From Beijerinckiaceae bacterium (GTDB taxonomy: Bacteria > Pseudomonadota > Alphaproteobacteria > Rhizobiales > Beijerinckiaceae): 64,000 nucleotides of DNA. The stretch covers positions 1,798,001 through 1,862,000 of the forward strand of contig CP024846.1 of assembly GCA_004564215.1 (NCBI GenBank), read 5' to 3'. The notes under the pieces are model-generated. The model saw only the letters and a program-made list of their open reading frames with translations, searched no databases and was not told the DNA's origin. Shown piece after piece: positions 38,142-50,501 of the stretch (positions are counted from its first letter, which is position 1; every line of letters starts with the position of its first letter). A program made the translations under genes and the position numbers.

Positions 38142-39020
38142 TCACAGCGCTTCGGCGCCGGAGATGATCTCGATCAGTTCCTTCGTGATCATCGCCTGAC
38201 GCGAGCGATTGTATTTCATAGTTTGCTTTTTGATCATCTCGCCGGCGTTGCGCGAGGCACTATCCATCGCACTCATCCGGGCGCCCTGTTCGGACGCGGC
38301 ATTTTCAAGCAGCGCCCGCAAAACCTGGATCGAAATATTGCGCGGCAGCAGCGTTGTGAGGATTTGTTCCTCGTCCGGCTCATATTCGTAAACCGCGGCC
38401 GACCTCGTCGCTTTCTCATCCGCCGCAACGGCAAGCGGAATGAGTTTTTGCGCGGTCGGGATTTGCAAGATCACCGATTTGAAACGCGAAAAAAACAATG
38501 TGCAGACATCGAACTCGCCGGCATTGAAGAGTGCGACGATCCTGCGCCCGATCGCGTCCGCGTCGTTGTAACCGAGCGAACGGACACCGCGGAGGTCGAT
38601 CAGGTCGATGATCTGACGCTCGAATTGCCGGCGCAGAAGGTCATGCCCCTTCTTGCCGACGCAGAGAATCTTGACCGTCTTGCCTTGTCCGATCAGCGAG
38701 GCCGCGGTGTCGCGCGCGAGACGCGCGATCGAAGCATTGAAGGCGCCGCAGAGGCCGCGTTCAGCCGTGCAGACAACCAAAAGATGGACGTTATCGCGGC
38801 CGGAGCCACCCAGCAGCGGCGGGACCTGCGCGCCGGTTCCGATCGAGGCCGCGAGCCCGCTCAGGACCTGTTCCATCCGCTCGGCATAGGGCCGCGCCGA
38901 TTCAGCCGCCATCTGAGCGCGCCGGAGCTTAGCCGCCGCAACCATCTGCATGGCCTTGGTGATCTTCTGCGTCGCCTTCACGGAGGCGATCCGGTTACGC
39001 AGATCCTTTAACGAGGGCAT
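38142..39020 (-). CDS. atpG: F1 ATP synthase gamma subunit
   Basis: The 292-residue central shaft of F1. The N-terminal helix [23 protein letters not shown] and the C-terminal helix [16 protein letters not shown] with [16 protein letters not shown] form the coiled coil inside the alpha3beta3 ring. [13 protein letters not shown] residues are also present. It lies between atpA and atpD. Confidence 0.97.
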   Translation of the reverse strand: MPSLKDLRNRIASVKATQKITKAMQMVAAAKLRRAQMAAESARPYAERMEQVLSGLAASIGTGAQVPPLLGGSGRDNVHLLVVCTAERGLCGAFNASIARLARDTAASLIGQGKTVKILCVGKKGHDLLRRQFERQIIDLIDLRGVRSLGYNDADAIGRRIVALFNAGEFDVCTLFFSRFKSVILQIPTAQKLIPLAVAADEKATRSAAVYEYEPDEEQILTTLLPRNISIQVLRALLENAASEQGARMSAMDSASRNAGEMIKKQTMKYNRSRQAMITKELIEIISGAEAL

Positions 39021-39074
39021 TGTCTATCCACTTCACCTATGTCCCGGTGTCGCGAACTCACGCGAAAGTGTCAT

Positions 39075-41167
<2,093 letters not shown>

Positions 41168-41582
41168 TTTATTCCCCAGTTCTTGACTCAGCGGCCCGCA
41201 ACGCTCGGGTCTTTCGCGGCGAAGCGGCAAAACCAATCAGCGCGAGGTGAAGCTGAGAACAGGGCAAAGCCATAAGAAAACGCGGCCCGCCCCGAAGGCG
41301 ACGGTCCCTAACATAGAGCTTTTTGCGGCGCAACCCTAGCTGCGTCGAAGGCGGTTCCAAGGACCGACAAACCGCCTCGGCAAGAGTACCGACATCAATG
41401 TCACCTCGATCACGCTAAATCAAGATCGTCGGCGATAAGCTTTTGCCGGCAAGGGTCGGGCCCGTTCGGAGGTCGGCGACGCGGATGTTTTTGCAAAGAT
41501 CAACCTAGGCTCCTCTGGCGTGCGGCTCCGGCGCGGCAAAACAGCGCAAGCCGCGCAATAAGCGCCTCGTGCGTGTTGAGGT
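41168..41582. promoter_or_regulatory. Upstream region of the atp operon
   Basis: These 415 bases lie between atpH and the end of holA, both leftward, and must carry the atpHAGDC promoter. No open frame looks coding and no palindrome stood out. No promoter boxes could be assigned with confidence. Confidence 0.4.
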
Positions 41583-42575
41583 TTAGCGGGAGGCCGTCTT
41601 GCGGGCCGAAAGCGCGATCGTCCACAACGCCCGTACCGTCAAGGCGGGCGCGAGTTTCGGCTCCCGTCTGGTCCGTGCGATGGCTTCGGCAATGGTCTCG
41701 ATAACCCGGCCGAGTCGGGCCTTGGTCCACGCGGCCGACGAAGGCAAATCGAAAGCCTCGGGCCCGGCGCTTCGCGTGTCCCCGCCAAAACTGGTCCGGT
41801 GCAGCCGCAAAGCGTGGCGAAGCGCCGCGCCGAGCAGCGCATAATGATCGCCAGCCCCGCCAAAAATACGGCGCAGACTTGCATCGAGCGCAGTGAAATT
41901 GCCGCCAAAGGCGTCGTTGACGGCTTCCTCAACGAGAAGGCTCGATGCGTCCGACACAACGGCCTCGACGTCGCCGAGGTTAATCTCGCCCTTGCCATGC
42001 GCATAGAGCACGAGTTTTTCGAGTTCCGAGCGGGTCGAAAGCCGGTTTTGGCCAAGCAGCGAAGCAAGGAAGGCCTTGGCGGCGGGCGCAATCGCAAGAT
42101 TCGACTCGCGAATCTCGACATCGATCAATTGCTCTATATCCCGGCCGGAATCCGGATAGCATTGGATCGCCGCCGCGTTTTTCCCGCGCTCGCACAATAT
42201 CCTCAGGGCCGCATCTTTCTTCAACGCGCCGGCTTCGATCACGATGGTGCAGTCGCGCGGCGGCGTGGCGAGGACGAATTCGATCGCGCCGAGAAAGACC
42301 TTCCCCTGCGCCTCGATGACGATCGCTCTTTTCCCCCCGAAGAGGGGAATCGTATTGGCTTCATCGGCGAGCCGCATCGGGTCTGCGGCAAGCTCGTCGC
42401 CAGCGATCCGGACGAGTTGAAACGGATCCTTTGGATCGTCGATAGAACGCTGAATAATATCTCGCGTTCGCTCGGAGACGAGACCGGCGTCGGTGCCAAA
42501 GACAAGGTACAGAAAGATATGCGCAGGCGGTCGGGCAAGAAAACGCTCGGCTTCGTGATTCTTAACCGCCACCAT
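41583..42575 (-). CDS. holA: DNA polymerase III delta subunit
   Basis: The clamp-loader delta subunit, which opens the beta clamp. It has 330 residues, starting MVAVKNHEAERFLARP. The sequence fits the HolA fold: LYLVFGTDAGLVSERTRDI at the N-terminus, EANTIPLFGGKRAIVIE, and the C-terminal collar with LIGAALR-type residues. There is no Walker A motif, as expected for delta. It lies 8 bases after lptE, giving the common alphaproteobacterial leuS-lptE-holA operon. Confidence 0.93.
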   Translation of the reverse strand: MVAVKNHEAERFLARPPAHIFLYLVFGTDAGLVSERTRDIIQRSIDDPKDPFQLVRIAGDELAADPMRLADEANTIPLFGGKRAIVIEAQGKVFLGAIEFVLATPPRDCTIVIEAGALKKDAALRILCERGKNAAAIQCYPDSGRDIEQLIDVEIRESNLAIAPAAKAFLASLLGQNRLSTRSELEKLVLYAHGKGEINLGDVEAVVSDASSLLVEEAVNDAFGGNFTALDASLRRIFGGAGDHYALLGAALRHALRLHRTSFGGDTRSAGPEAFDLPSSAAWTKARLGRVIETIAEAIARTRREPKLAPALTVRALWTIALSARKTASR

Positions 42576-42583
42576 CAGATGTC

Positions 42584-43117
42584 TCAGCCGCCTCCGGCAA
42601 TAGCGGAGGCGAGGGCTGTGCGGATCTGATCAGCAAGCTCCTTCGCGTCGCGGATCTCGGCGTCACGCGCGGCGCGAATATCGGCAAACCTTTGACTGGT
42701 GCGATCATAGCTCGCAGCGACGGTTGCCGTTCCCTTGATAATCGGCTCGCCGCCCTGGACAGGCGTCAGCACGTAATTCGCATTTACCACGACGGTCGCG
42801 GCGGTCGGGTAGCCGGTGACCGTATCGAACAAAGGGGTCCGAACGGATGAGCTTGCGGTCACGACAAGCCGGTATTTAGGAGGAACATGCGCGCCGGTGC
42901 CGTTCAGGCGGAAAATCAGCTCGTTGCCAAGATAATGTCCGAGCCGGTTGGGAATCGGCTGAACTTCGATGGCTTGCAGTTCACCCGCGACGTCGCCGCC
43001 CGCGCTGAGCGGCCCATAGAGCGGCCGGAAACAGCCAGCGAGCGAGAAGCTGATCGAGAGGGCAGCCAGGACAGCTAACGCGGCTCTGCCACGCGGTTCG
43101 CGTTCAGGAAACGACAT
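42584..43117 (-). CDS. lptE: LPS-assembly lipoprotein LptE
   Basis: Outer-membrane lipoprotein that plugs LptD for lipopolysaccharide insertion. It has 177 residues. The signal peptide ends in the lipobox SLAGC (Cys near residue 29), followed by FRPLYGP, a recurrent LptE motif. Its start overlaps the end of leuS by 14 bases and holA follows at once. Sequence is variable in this family, so the operon context adds weight to the call. Confidence 0.9.
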   Translation of the reverse strand: MSFPEREPRGRAALAVLAALSISFSLAGCFRPLYGPLSAGGDVAGELQAIEVQPIPNRLGHYLGNELIFRLNGTGAHVPPKYRLVVTASSSVRTPLFDTVTGYPTAATVVVNANYVLTPVQGGEPIIKGTATVAASYDRTSQRFADIRAARDAEIRDAKELADQIRTALASAIAGGG

Positions 43118-45734
43118 TCACAATCCTCTGCGGAACGATGATGATCTTTTTCACCGGTTTCCCCTCCAGCGCGCGCTGAACCGGATCGAGTGCGAGCGCG
43201 GCCGCCTCGATCGCGGCTCGATCGGCGCCGCGGTCGACGACGAGGTCGGCCCGCTTGCGGCCGTTGACCTGAACCGGCAAGGCGATCGTATCCTCGACGC
43301 AAAGGGCCTTATCGGCGCGCGGCCACGCGGCTTCGGACACCAGATCCGCATGGCCAAGCCGCGCCCAGCATTCTTCGGCGAGATGCGGCATCATCGGCGC
43401 CACCATCACCACCATGATTTCGCCGGCCTCGCGGAAGGCTGCGCGGATATCCGGGCCGATTTCCGCGCTTTCAATCGCGCCGATGGAAGCGGAAAGCTTG
43501 TTGGCAAGATCATGAATCTGAGCCACTGCGCGGTTGAAGCGCAACCGCTCGATGTCTTCCTCGATTTTGAGCAGGCTCGTATGAACCAATCGCCGAATCT
43601 CATTCGCCGCCGGGGATGGATTTTCCGCAAACGGCGTGTTGATGGGAGCGGCAAGTTCGGCGATTTCGCCCACCAGCCGCCAGAGGCGCTGAACGAATTT
43701 GGCTGCGCCCTGAACACCTTCTTCCGTCCAAATAACATCGCGTTCGGGCGGGGAGTCGGAAAGCACGAACCAGCGCGCGGTATCGGCTCCAAACCCCTCG
43801 ATGATTTCGTCGGGATCGACGGTGTTGCGCCGCGACTTGGACATTTTCTCAATCGAACCGATGGCGATTTCCTGGCCGTTATCGAGCCGGAACGCACGCC
43901 GCTCATTGGCGCGCTGCTCGATCCTGATGTCGGTTGGAAAAAGCCATTCGCCGTCGGGGGCCCGGTATGTCTCGTGAACCACCATGCCTTGGGTAAATAA
44001 TCCCGCAAAGGGCTCCTTGAGTTTGCCGACGTGACCGGTTGCCTGCATCGCCCGGGTGAAAAACCGAGCATAGAGGAGGTGCAAAATCGCGTGCTCGATG
44101 CCGCCGATATATTGATCGACCGGCAGCCATTTTTTGACCATCGCGGTGTCGGTCGGCGCGGCTTCGTTCCACGGATCGGTGAAGCGGGCGAAGTACCACG
44201 AGGAATCCACAAAAGTATCCATCGTATCCGTCTCGCGCCGGGCGGGCTCGCCGCAGACCGGACAGGCAACATGTTTCCAGGTCGGATGCCGGTCGAGCGG
44301 ATTGCCGGGATCCTCGAAGCTGACGTCCTGAGGCAATTCCACCGGCAAATCGGCAACCGGAACCGGCACGATGCCACAGCTCTCGCAATGGATGATGGGG
44401 ATCGGGCAGCCCCAATAGCGCTGGCGTGAAATGCCCCAGTCGCGCAGGCGGTAATTGACCTCGCGCCGGCCTTGCGGCCTGTTGCCGATCGACGTTGCCT
44501 CCATACGCCGGGCAACCTCTTTCTTTGCTTCGTTCGTTGTCATCCCATCGAGGAAGCGTGAATTGATCAGCACGCCGTCGCCCTCATATGCGGTATCGCC
44601 GATCTTGAAGGTATCGGGGTCTTTGTCCGGAGGACAGACAACCGGCGTATTGCCAAGCCCATGGGCATTGGCAAATTCAAGATCGCGCTGATCATGCGCC
44701 GGGCATCCGAAGATCGCGCCCGTGCCATAGTCCATCAAAACGAAATTGGCGACATAAACAGGCAGGCGCCAATCGGGGTTGAAGGGATGGCGCACTTCAA
44801 GTCCCGTGTCATAGCCTTTCTTTTCCGCCGTTTCGATGGCCGCCGCCGATGTGCTGCCATGATGGCATTCGGCGATGAAGGCGGCGAGGTCTCCGTCAAC
44901 CTTCGCGGCCTCTGCCGCAATCGGATGATCGGCGGCGATCGCCAGGAATTTTGCGCCAAAAAGCGTGTCCGGCCGGGTAGTATAGACCTCGATTTCGCTT
45001 GCCGCCATGGGAGGCAACGGTTCGAGTTCGAATCGAATAACAAGCCCCTCCGAACGGCCGATCCAGTTTGCCTGCATCAGCCGGACTTTTTCCGGCCAGC
45101 GGTCCAGATTATCGAGCGAGGTCAATAGATCCTCGGCATAATCGCTGATCTTGAAGAACCACTGCGTCAGTTCGCGCTGCTCAACGAGAGCGCCCGAGCG
45201 CCAGCCGCGTCCGTCGATCACTTGCTCATTGGCAAGCACCGTAAAATCGAGCGGATCCCAATTGACCTTGGATTGCTTGCGAACCACGAGGCCGGCCGCG
45301 AGAAAATCCAGGAACATACGTTGCTGGTGCTTATAATAGCTTGGATCGCAAGTCGCGATCTCGCGCGACCAATCGAGCGAAAGCCCAATCGACTTCAATT
45401 GGGTGCGCATGGACGCGATATTGGCGTAGGTCCAGGCAGCCGGATGGCTCTTGTTGTGCCAGGCGGCGTTTTCGGCCGGCATGCCGAAGGCGTCCCAGCC
45501 CATTGGGTGCAAAACATTGAAGCCACGCGCGCGCTTGTAGCGGGCAATCACATCGCCCATCGTATAATTGCGGACGTGTCCCATATGGATGCGGCCCGAA
45601 GGATAGGGAAACATCTCGAGGACGTAATATTTGGGACGGGAATCTTCGTTAGGCGCGCGGAAAATTCCCGTTTCGTCCCAAATCCTTTGCCATTTGGGTT
45701 CGGTTTCGCGGGCGTTATAGCGCTCAGAGTCCAT
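43104..45734 (-). CDS. leuS: Leucyl-tRNA synthetase
   Basis: Charges tRNA-Leu. ATG at 45734 ([16 protein letters not shown]) gives 876 residues, the family norm; the frame is open further upstream but without typical sequence. The HIGH signature is in [19 protein letters not shown] (near residue 40) and [13 protein letters not shown] (near 620) is the KMSKS loop. An editing domain (CP1) and the zinc-like Cys pair in CESCGIVPV / [10 protein letters not shown] are present. Confidence 0.98.
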   Translation of the reverse strand: MDSERYNARETEPKWQRIWDETGIFRAPNEDSRPKYYVLEMFPYPSGRIHMGHVRNYTMGDVIARYKRARGFNVLHPMGWDAFGMPAENAAWHNKSHPAAWTYANIASMRTQLKSIGLSLDWSREIATCDPSYYKHQQRMFLDFLAAGLVVRKQSKVNWDPLDFTVLANEQVIDGRGWRSGALVEQRELTQWFFKISDYAEDLLTSLDNLDRWPEKVRLMQANWIGRSEGLVIRFELEPLPPMAASEIEVYTTRPDTLFGAKFLAIAADHPIAAEAAKVDGDLAAFIAECHHGSTSAAAIETAEKKGYDTGLEVRHPFNPDWRLPVYVANFVLMDYGTGAIFGCPAHDQRDLEFANAHGLGNTPVVCPPDKDPDTFKIGDTAYEGDGVLINSRFLDGMTTNEAKKEVARRMEATSIGNRPQGRREVNYRLRDWGISRQRYWGCPIPIIHCESCGIVPVPVADLPVELPQDVSFEDPGNPLDRHPTWKHVACPVCGEPARRETDTMDTFVDSSWYFARFTDPWNEAAPTDTAMVKKWLPVDQYIGGIEHAILHLLYARFFTRAMQATGHVGKLKEPFAGLFTQGMVVHETYRAPDGEWLFPTDIRIEQRANERRAFRLDNGQEIAIGSIEKMSKSRRNTVDPDEIIEGFGADTARWFVLSDSPPERDVIWTEEGVQGAAKFVQRLWRLVGEIAELAAPINTPFAENPSPAANEIRRLVHTSLLKIEEDIERLRFNRAVAQIHDLANKLSASIGAIESAEIGPDIRAAFREAGEIMVVMVAPMMPHLAEECWARLGHADLVSEAAWPRADKALCVEDTIALPVQVNGRKRADLVVDRGADRAAIEAAALALDPVQRALEGKPVKKIIIVPQRIVNVVS

Positions 45735-46002
45735 GGGCTTTTGATCGTCGATCGCGTCGGGTAAGCGGGCCAATATGTGAGGCGTACACAGCATTAATTA
45801 ACGAACTCGGTCAATCTCCCTCGGTCAAGGTCGTGTTTCAGTTGGGATTTCGGCGTCGCGCGCGAGGGCTGACATTCGCCGAGAGTGGCCTTCCCCAACC
45901 TTCAGGGGCAAGTGCTGCTTCCAGTCAGCCCGAATATCTTGATCTTTACTTCTTTAGATTTTGGGGTGTTAACCTCTCAAACCTATTTCACGAGGGGAAA
46001 TC

Positions 46003-46488
46003 ATGTCTCCATCCGTTCGCGCAGGTTTCTTGATCGCAATCGCCGGGGCCTTAACGACCTCACCCATGAGCACCTCTTATGCGCAGGACGTTGCATCGCT
46101 TTGCGCGAAGGGGGCCGATAACGATCGCGTGAGCCCCATACCGGCCGCCCTTGTTCCAGCGGCGCGCCGGCTTTTCGGCTTTTCGTCCGACACGCCCGGC
46201 GCATACATTCAAAAAGGCACTTCGTTTCGATGCATGCAGGGCCAAGTTTGGCTTTGTAACACCGGCGCCAATCTCGTTTGCGGGAAAGCCAACGCCAGCC
46301 GCAAATCAGCAGGTGCTTCCGCCTTTTGCAAAGATAACCCCGGTTCCGATGTTGTTCCCATGGCCGCCACCGGGCATGACACGATCTACGAGTGGAAATG
46401 CGTTGGAACCAAAGCCGTCATCTCGCGACAGGTCGAAAAGCTCGATCCTCGTGGCTTCATTGCCGAGAACTGGAAGCAGTTGGATTAA
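46003..46488 (+). CDS. Secreted Cys-containing protein of unknown function
   Basis: A 161-residue protein with a GAGGGGAAATC ribosome binding region before ATG 46003. The signal peptide is cleaved after SYA, near residue 27. The mature part has six Cys residues (in SLCAKG, FRCMQG, WLCNTG, LVCGKA, AFCKDN, WKCVGT), suggesting three disulfides. No catalytic motif was recognised. It resembles small hypothetical exported proteins of Rhizobiales. It stands alone between leuS (divergent) and the YggS gene. Confidence 0.8.
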   Translation: MSPSVRAGFLIAIAGALTTSPMSTSYAQDVASLCAKGADNDRVSPIPAALVPAARRLFGFSSDTPGAYIQKGTSFRCMQGQVWLCNTGANLVCGKANASRKSAGASAFCKDNPGSDVVPMAATGHDTIYEWKCVGTKAVISRQVEKLDPRGFIAENWKQLD

Positions 46489-46523
46489 TACCAAGTCTCG
46501 AATGAAATTACTCATCTACCGTG

Positions 46524-46599
46524 GTCATGGCCGGGCTTGACCCGGCCATCCAAACATCTGCCTCCGTTGTTGGATGCCCGGCTCAAGGCCGGGCATGAC
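46524..46599. repeat. Palindromic GC-rich repeat element
   Basis: A 29-base arm (46524-46552) is matched by an inverted, slightly imperfect arm (46571-46599). Each arm is itself a near palindrome around CCGGGCTTGACCCGG and CCCGGCTCAAGGCCGGG. This GTCATGGCCGGGCTTGACC type is a very common intergenic repeat of Rhizobiales. It sits after the secreted protein gene. Confidence 0.8.
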
Positions 46600-46650
46600 G
46601 GCTAGCGCCGATGGGTCGCTCTCTTTGAAACATAGTACAAGGCCAAAGCT

Positions 46651-47334
46651 TTGCAGCAGCATACAAAATCTTTAGAAACCGCCGTCGGACGCCTCGCCGC
46701 GGTTCGCGCCCGCATCGCATGCGCTGCCCGCGACTCGGGGCGTAATCCACAAGATGTTGCCCTCGTCTGCGTCTCCAAAACTTTCGCCGCCGAGGAGATC
46801 AAACCCGTGATCGAGGCCGGCCAAAGAATTTTTGGGGAAAACCGGGTCCAGGAAGCGCTGGAGAAATGGCCGGCGCTCAAGGCCGCCCATCCCGACATCG
46901 AACTTCACCTCATCGGGCCGTTGCAGTCGAACAAGGCGCGCGATGCTGTTCAGTTTTTCGACGTCATCGAGACCTTGGATCGGGAAAAGATCGCCAAAAC
47001 CCTTGCGGACGAGATCCAAAAATGCGGGCGGCACCCCCGCCTCTTCGTCCAGGTGAATACCGGCGCCGAACCGCAAAAGGCGGGCATTCTTCCGCAGCAG
47101 GCCGACCGCTTTATCGCGAATTGCCGCGAAAATTTTGGGCTGGAGATTTCCGGGCTCATGTGCATCCCGCCCGTCGACGATCAGGCCTCACCGCATTTCG
47201 CGCTTCTGAACCAGATCGCCGCCTGCAATGGGATCAAGGCTCTCTCGATGGGCATGAGCTCCGATTTTGAGCTCGCGATTCAATTGGGCGCGACCTATGT
47301 CCGGGTCGGAAGCGCCATATTCGGCGCGCGGTGA
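46651..47334 (+). CDS. YggS-type pyridoxal-5'-phosphate homeostasis protein
   Basis: A single-domain PLP-binding protein of 227 residues (TTG start, MQQHTKSLE). The PLP lysine is K43 in VCVSKTFAAE. HLIGPLQSNK (near residue 95) and SMGMSSDFELAIQLGATYVR with GSAIFG at the C-terminus hold the phosphate and ring contacts. It keeps free PLP and amino-acid pools balanced rather than acting as an enzyme. Confidence 0.93.
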   Translation: MQQHTKSLETAVGRLAAVRARIACAARDSGRNPQDVALVCVSKTFAAEEIKPVIEAGQRIFGENRVQEALEKWPALKAAHPDIELHLIGPLQSNKARDAVQFFDVIETLDREKIAKTLADEIQKCGRHPRLFVQVNTGAEPQKAGILPQQADRFIANCRENFGLEISGLMCIPPVDDQASPHFALLNQIAACNGIKALSMGMSSDFELAIQLGATYVRVGSAIFGAR

Positions 47335-47350
47335 GATCGTGCGAGAAACT

Positions 47351-47947
47351 TCACCTGATCGTCAGCGTCACCTGTCGAGAGAGGCGTGGCAGCAGGCGCC
47401 GCAGATCGGCCGGGCGAAGGGCGACGCAGCCTTCGGTTGGCGCGTATCCCGGGCGAGCGCAATGAAGAAAAATCGCGCTGCCTTTGAATTTATGGCGCGG
47501 CCGGATGTTGAAATCGAGCACAAAAACCAGATCGTAAAGACCGTCCGCACGCCACAGTTTCTCGTGCCGGGCCGCGCTCGGCAAACGGACCCAGCGGTTG
47601 TAGACCGCGCTTGAAGGATCGTCGCACCAGCCGTCGGAGGGCCTGATCGGCCGCATCGGCACGAGCGAGAGGAGACGCGCCCCCCGGTCCACGCGAAAGA
47701 AACCAGAGAGCAATCGAAACGCGCCGGCGGGCGTCGCGTGGTCGCCTTCCCGCTTGTCTCGGGTGATCCCGGTTCGCCCGAGAGCGCAGGGGATGACCAC
47801 CGGCCCCGCGTGAAATCTGCCGAACCAGACTGCATCAGCTTGACCTTGACGCGGCATACGCGTGGCCGATAGACGGCTCAGGCCACGCTTGACCTTGCCA
47901 GTCTTAAGCGCAAATGATTTAGGCAGCTCTTTTGCAATATATTTCAT
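47351..47947 (-). CDS. L,D-transpeptidase (YkuD) domain protein
   Basis: The 198 residues carry the YkuD signature: HCARPGYAPTEGCVALRPADL near the C-terminus, with catalytic His and the Cys in TEGC. VIPCALGRTGITRDKREGD and ATPAGAF near residue 50-80 are the family's substrate-side blocks. It would make 3-3 peptidoglycan cross-links or attach proteins to the wall. No signal peptide is obvious in the first 30 residues, so either the start is misplaced or export is unusual. It converges on the YggS gene. Confidence 0.85.
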   Translation of the reverse strand: MKYIAKELPKSFALKTGKVKRGLSRLSATRMPRQGQADAVWFGRFHAGPVVIPCALGRTGITRDKREGDHATPAGAFRLLSGFFRVDRGARLLSLVPMRPIRPSDGWCDDPSSAVYNRWVRLPSAARHEKLWRADGLYDLVFVLDFNIRPRHKFKGSAIFLHCARPGYAPTEGCVALRPADLRRLLPRLSRQVTLTIR

Positions 47948-48240
47948 GCAAATTTATGCTTTCGGTCCATCGAATGCGATTCGCGGGTGCAGCCGGGCCG
48001 GTCCGTCTTAGCCCATTTTCCGGGCAAGCAACGGTAACCATTCCGCTTGAATTCGCTTTAGAGTTGCATGCCGCTTTCGCTCAAAATGCGCTTTCTTGGC
48101 TGCTGCACCTAAAGGCAGAGGGTTTCGGATAGATTTCCAATGCATTATGGGAAGGTTTTGGCACCGTGGGAACTGAGGAACCAGTTGAATCCGTGTCGAT
48201 TATTGAGCGCGACGATGCCCGCTCCATTGGGGACAAGGTC

Positions 48241-48927
48241 ATGACCCAGGCTCTTAAGATCCTGATCGCCGACGATGATAATGATTTGCGCGCGGCGCTG
48301 GCCGAACAACTTGCCCTGCACGAAGAATTTTCGGCCATCCAGGCCGATACCGCGAAGGGGGCGATCGCGCTGGCCCTTGCCGAAAGACCCGACCTCGTCA
48401 TCATGGATGTCGGCTTGCCTGATCTCGATGGGCGCGAGGCGGTCCGGCAATTGCGCCAGGAAGGATTTAAAAATCCGATCATCATGTTGACCGGGCACGA
48501 TACGGAGACCGATACCATCGAAGGATTCGATGCGGGAGCCAACGACTATGTGACGAAACCGTTTCGGTTTGCCGTGCTCCTGGCGCGGATCCGCGCCCAT
48601 TTGCGCCAACATGAAACGAGCGAAGAGGCGCTGTTCCGGATTGGCCCCTATACGTTCCAGCCGGGGGCAAAGCATCTGATTGGCGAAAAGGGCAACAAGC
48701 TTCGCCTGACCGAAAAGGAAACCGCCATCTTGCGGTTCCTCTACCGGGCCGGGCAGTCGGTCATCACCCGAGAGGTCTTGCTGCGGGAGGTGTGGGGGTA
48801 CAACGCCAATGTCACCACCCACACGCTGGAGACCCATATCTACCGGCTTCGGCAAAAGATCGAGCGCGACCCGGCCAAGGCGCAGCTTCTCATAACGGCT
48901 GCGGGCGGCTATAAGTTGGTTCCGTGA
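48241..48927 (+). CDS. OmpR-family response regulator
   Basis: A 228-residue regulator from ATG 48241, which has GGGGAC 6 bases upstream; the frame is open upstream to 48166. The receiver has the acidic pocket IADDDND, phospho-acceptor D56 in VIMDVGLPDLDG, Thr in MLTGHD and Lys in YVTKPF. The C-terminal winged helix has LTEKETAILRFLYRAG and VTTHTLETHIYRLRQKIE. No histidine kinase gene is adjacent, so it is an orphan. A cNMP-binding gene follows 51 bases later and may be cotranscribed. Confidence 0.92.
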   Translation: MTQALKILIADDDNDLRAALAEQLALHEEFSAIQADTAKGAIALALAERPDLVIMDVGLPDLDGREAVRQLRQEGFKNPIIMLTGHDTETDTIEGFDAGANDYVTKPFRFAVLLARIRAHLRQHETSEEALFRIGPYTFQPGAKHLIGEKGNKLRLTEKETAILRFLYRAGQSVITREVLLREVWGYNANVTTHTLETHIYRLRQKIERDPAKAQLLITAAGGYKLVP

Positions 48928-48978
48928 GGATAGCTCTGGCTTTTCCGAAAGCCGGGCTCTGCAAATGGAAGCGTCAGC

Positions 48979-49455
48979 ATGCGATTGGAAGATGACATCC
49001 GCACGCTTGCGCGCAATCCGACCTTCGCTGCGATCGAACCCGAAGCGCTGCGGCTGATCGCATTTTCGGGCGAAACTCGCATCTTGCGCGCGGGCGACAT
49101 TCTGTTCCGCCGCGACGAACTATCCAACGATGGCTTTGTGGTGCTCGCGGGCTCGATTGCCATGGATACCTCGGGGTTCGGCGCCACCGCCCGAATCGTC
49201 CGGCCACCTGGATTGATCGGCGAGTTGGCTCTGGTGACGCAGACCCGCCGGCCCGCGACCGCGATCGCCCGCGAACCCTCGACGGTCCTGCGGATTTCCC
49301 GCCCGCTGTTTCATCGGGTTCTGAACGAATTCCCAGCCAGCGCGGAACAGCTGCGCCAATCGTTGAGCGAACGGCTCCGTCAATTCACCGAGGAGCTCGG
49401 AGCGACGAGCTGGCCGGCCCTGGCCGCAGCCGACAAGGCTGAGTCGGGGTCTTAA
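48979..49455 (+). CDS. Cyclic nucleotide-binding (Crp-like) domain protein without HTH
   Basis: A 158-residue protein made almost entirely of a cNMP-binding beta barrel (about residues 12-125, with GDILFRRDELSNDGFVVLAG and GLIGELALVTQTRRPATAIA). A short C-terminal helix follows, with no helix-turn-helix. It may sense a nucleotide or act as a structural adaptor. Its place directly after the response regulator and before xth recurs in Rhizobiales by my recollection. Confidence 0.88.
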   Translation: MRLEDDIRTLARNPTFAAIEPEALRLIAFSGETRILRAGDILFRRDELSNDGFVVLAGSIAMDTSGFGATARIVRPPGLIGELALVTQTRRPATAIAREPSTVLRISRPLFHRVLNEFPASAEQLRQSLSERLRQFTEELGATSWPALAAADKAESGS

Positions 49456-49476
49456 GCCCACGTCTGGCCAAGCTTG

Positions 49477-50292
49477 TCAGAAATTGAAGTGCACGATGAC
49501 CGGCACATGGTCGGACGGCCGTTCCCAGCCGCGGCTCTCCCGAACGACTCGCACGCCGCCGAGACTGGGCTTGAGGCTTTCACTGACCCAAACATGGTCG
49601 AGCCGCCGGCCCCGGTCGGACTTGGCCCAGTCGTGCGCGCGATAGCTCCACCACGTATAGAGCTTTTCATCCTGCGCCACGTAATGGCGCATCGCATCGA
49701 CCCAAGGGCCAGCTTCGGCGACGAGGCCAAGCTTCTCGACTTCGACTGGCGTATGGCTGACCACCCGAAGCAAGGCCTTGTGATTCCACACGTCGGCCTC
49801 CATCGGCGCAATATTGAGGTCGCCGGCAATGACCGCATCCGTCTTGGCGATCTGATGGCTCGTGACCCACTCCGCCATTTCATCAAGGAAGGCGAGCTTA
49901 TGCGCAAACTTCGGATTGATGTCCGGGTCCGGCTCGTCGCCACCCGCCGGCACATAAAAATTATGCAGGGTAAGCGGCCGGCCCTCCCCTTGGGTGGGAG
50001 AGAGCGTGACAGCGATGTGGCGGGCGTCCCCCTTGTCGCAGAACGAACGCCGGTCGATGAGGTCGAAGGGCAGCTTCGAGGCTACGGCGACGCCGTGATA
50101 GCCCTTCTGTCCATTGATCGCGACATGCGGGTAGCCGAGCTTGTGAAACGCGGCGAGAGGAAACTCGCTGTCTCGGCATTTGGTCTCCTGCAAGCAGAGA
50201 ACATCTGGCGCATGTTCTTCCAAAAATCGCGACACAAGATTTATGCGCAGACGGACCGAATTTATATTCCAGGTTGCAAGAGTAAACTGCAC
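49477..50292 (-). CDS. xth: Exodeoxyribonuclease III (AP endonuclease)
   Basis: Base-excision-repair AP endonuclease and 3' exonuclease. GTG at 50292 (MQFTLATWNINSVRLR) gives 271 residues, with GGTGGAG upstream; the longer frame to 50430 is not protein-like and covers a terminator. Catalytic blocks are LCLQETKC (Glu), YHGVAV, VIAGDLNIAP (Asp-Asn), WWSYRA and the terminal SDHVPVIVHF (Asp-His). Confidence 0.96.
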   Translation of the reverse strand: MQFTLATWNINSVRLRINLVSRFLEEHAPDVLCLQETKCRDSEFPLAAFHKLGYPHVAINGQKGYHGVAVASKLPFDLIDRRSFCDKGDARHIAVTLSPTQGEGRPLTLHNFYVPAGGDEPDPDINPKFAHKLAFLDEMAEWVTSHQIAKTDAVIAGDLNIAPMEADVWNHKALLRVVSHTPVEVEKLGLVAEAGPWVDAMRHYVAQDEKLYTWWSYRAHDWAKSDRGRRLDHVWVSESLKPSLGGVRVVRESRGWERPSDHVPVIVHFNF

Positions 50293-50380
50293 GCCAAGCT
50301 CCACCACCAGCCAAGGAATTGACCACGTTTTCCAGCTCGGCCGCAAGCGCCAAGCAACTCGGCCCACAGGATCTGGCGGC

Positions 50381-50418
50381 GAAAAAAAGGGGCGCTCGAT
50401 CATGGACCGAACGCCCCT
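50381..50418 (-). terminator. Rho-independent terminator between lolA and xth
   Basis: On the reverse strand AGGGGCG (50412-50418) pairs with CGCCCCT (50388-50394) and is followed by seven T residues. It lies about 250 bases past the lolA stop but only 12 bases past the stop of a candidate small ORF, so it may belong to that transcript. Confidence 0.85.
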
Positions 50419-50429
50419 AGGAGCAACCA

Positions 50430-50501
50430 TTACCGGGAGGGGACCGGCAAATCTGCTTCAGGCGGAACGGGGGGATACGCCTGATAAGCTTTGTCGCTCA
50501 C
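50430..50501 (-). CDS. Candidate 23-residue small protein
   Basis: A reverse-strand frame starts with GTG at 50501 and ends TAA at 50430, encoding MSDKAYQAYPPVPPEADLPV plus PSR. AGGGGA directly precedes the start (spacing is short), and an intrinsic terminator follows at 50418. The peptide is Pro- and acid-rich with no hydrophobic segment. The pairing of ribosome binding site, short frame and terminator in a 240-base gap between lolA and xth is suggestive. A noncoding 3' UTR RNA is the main alternative. Confidence 0.4.
   Translation of the reverse strand: MSDKAYQAYPPVPPEADLPVPSR

Noticed and set aside
50293..50430. Upstream extension of xth
   Set aside because: It would run through an intrinsic terminator and has no similarity to exonuclease III.
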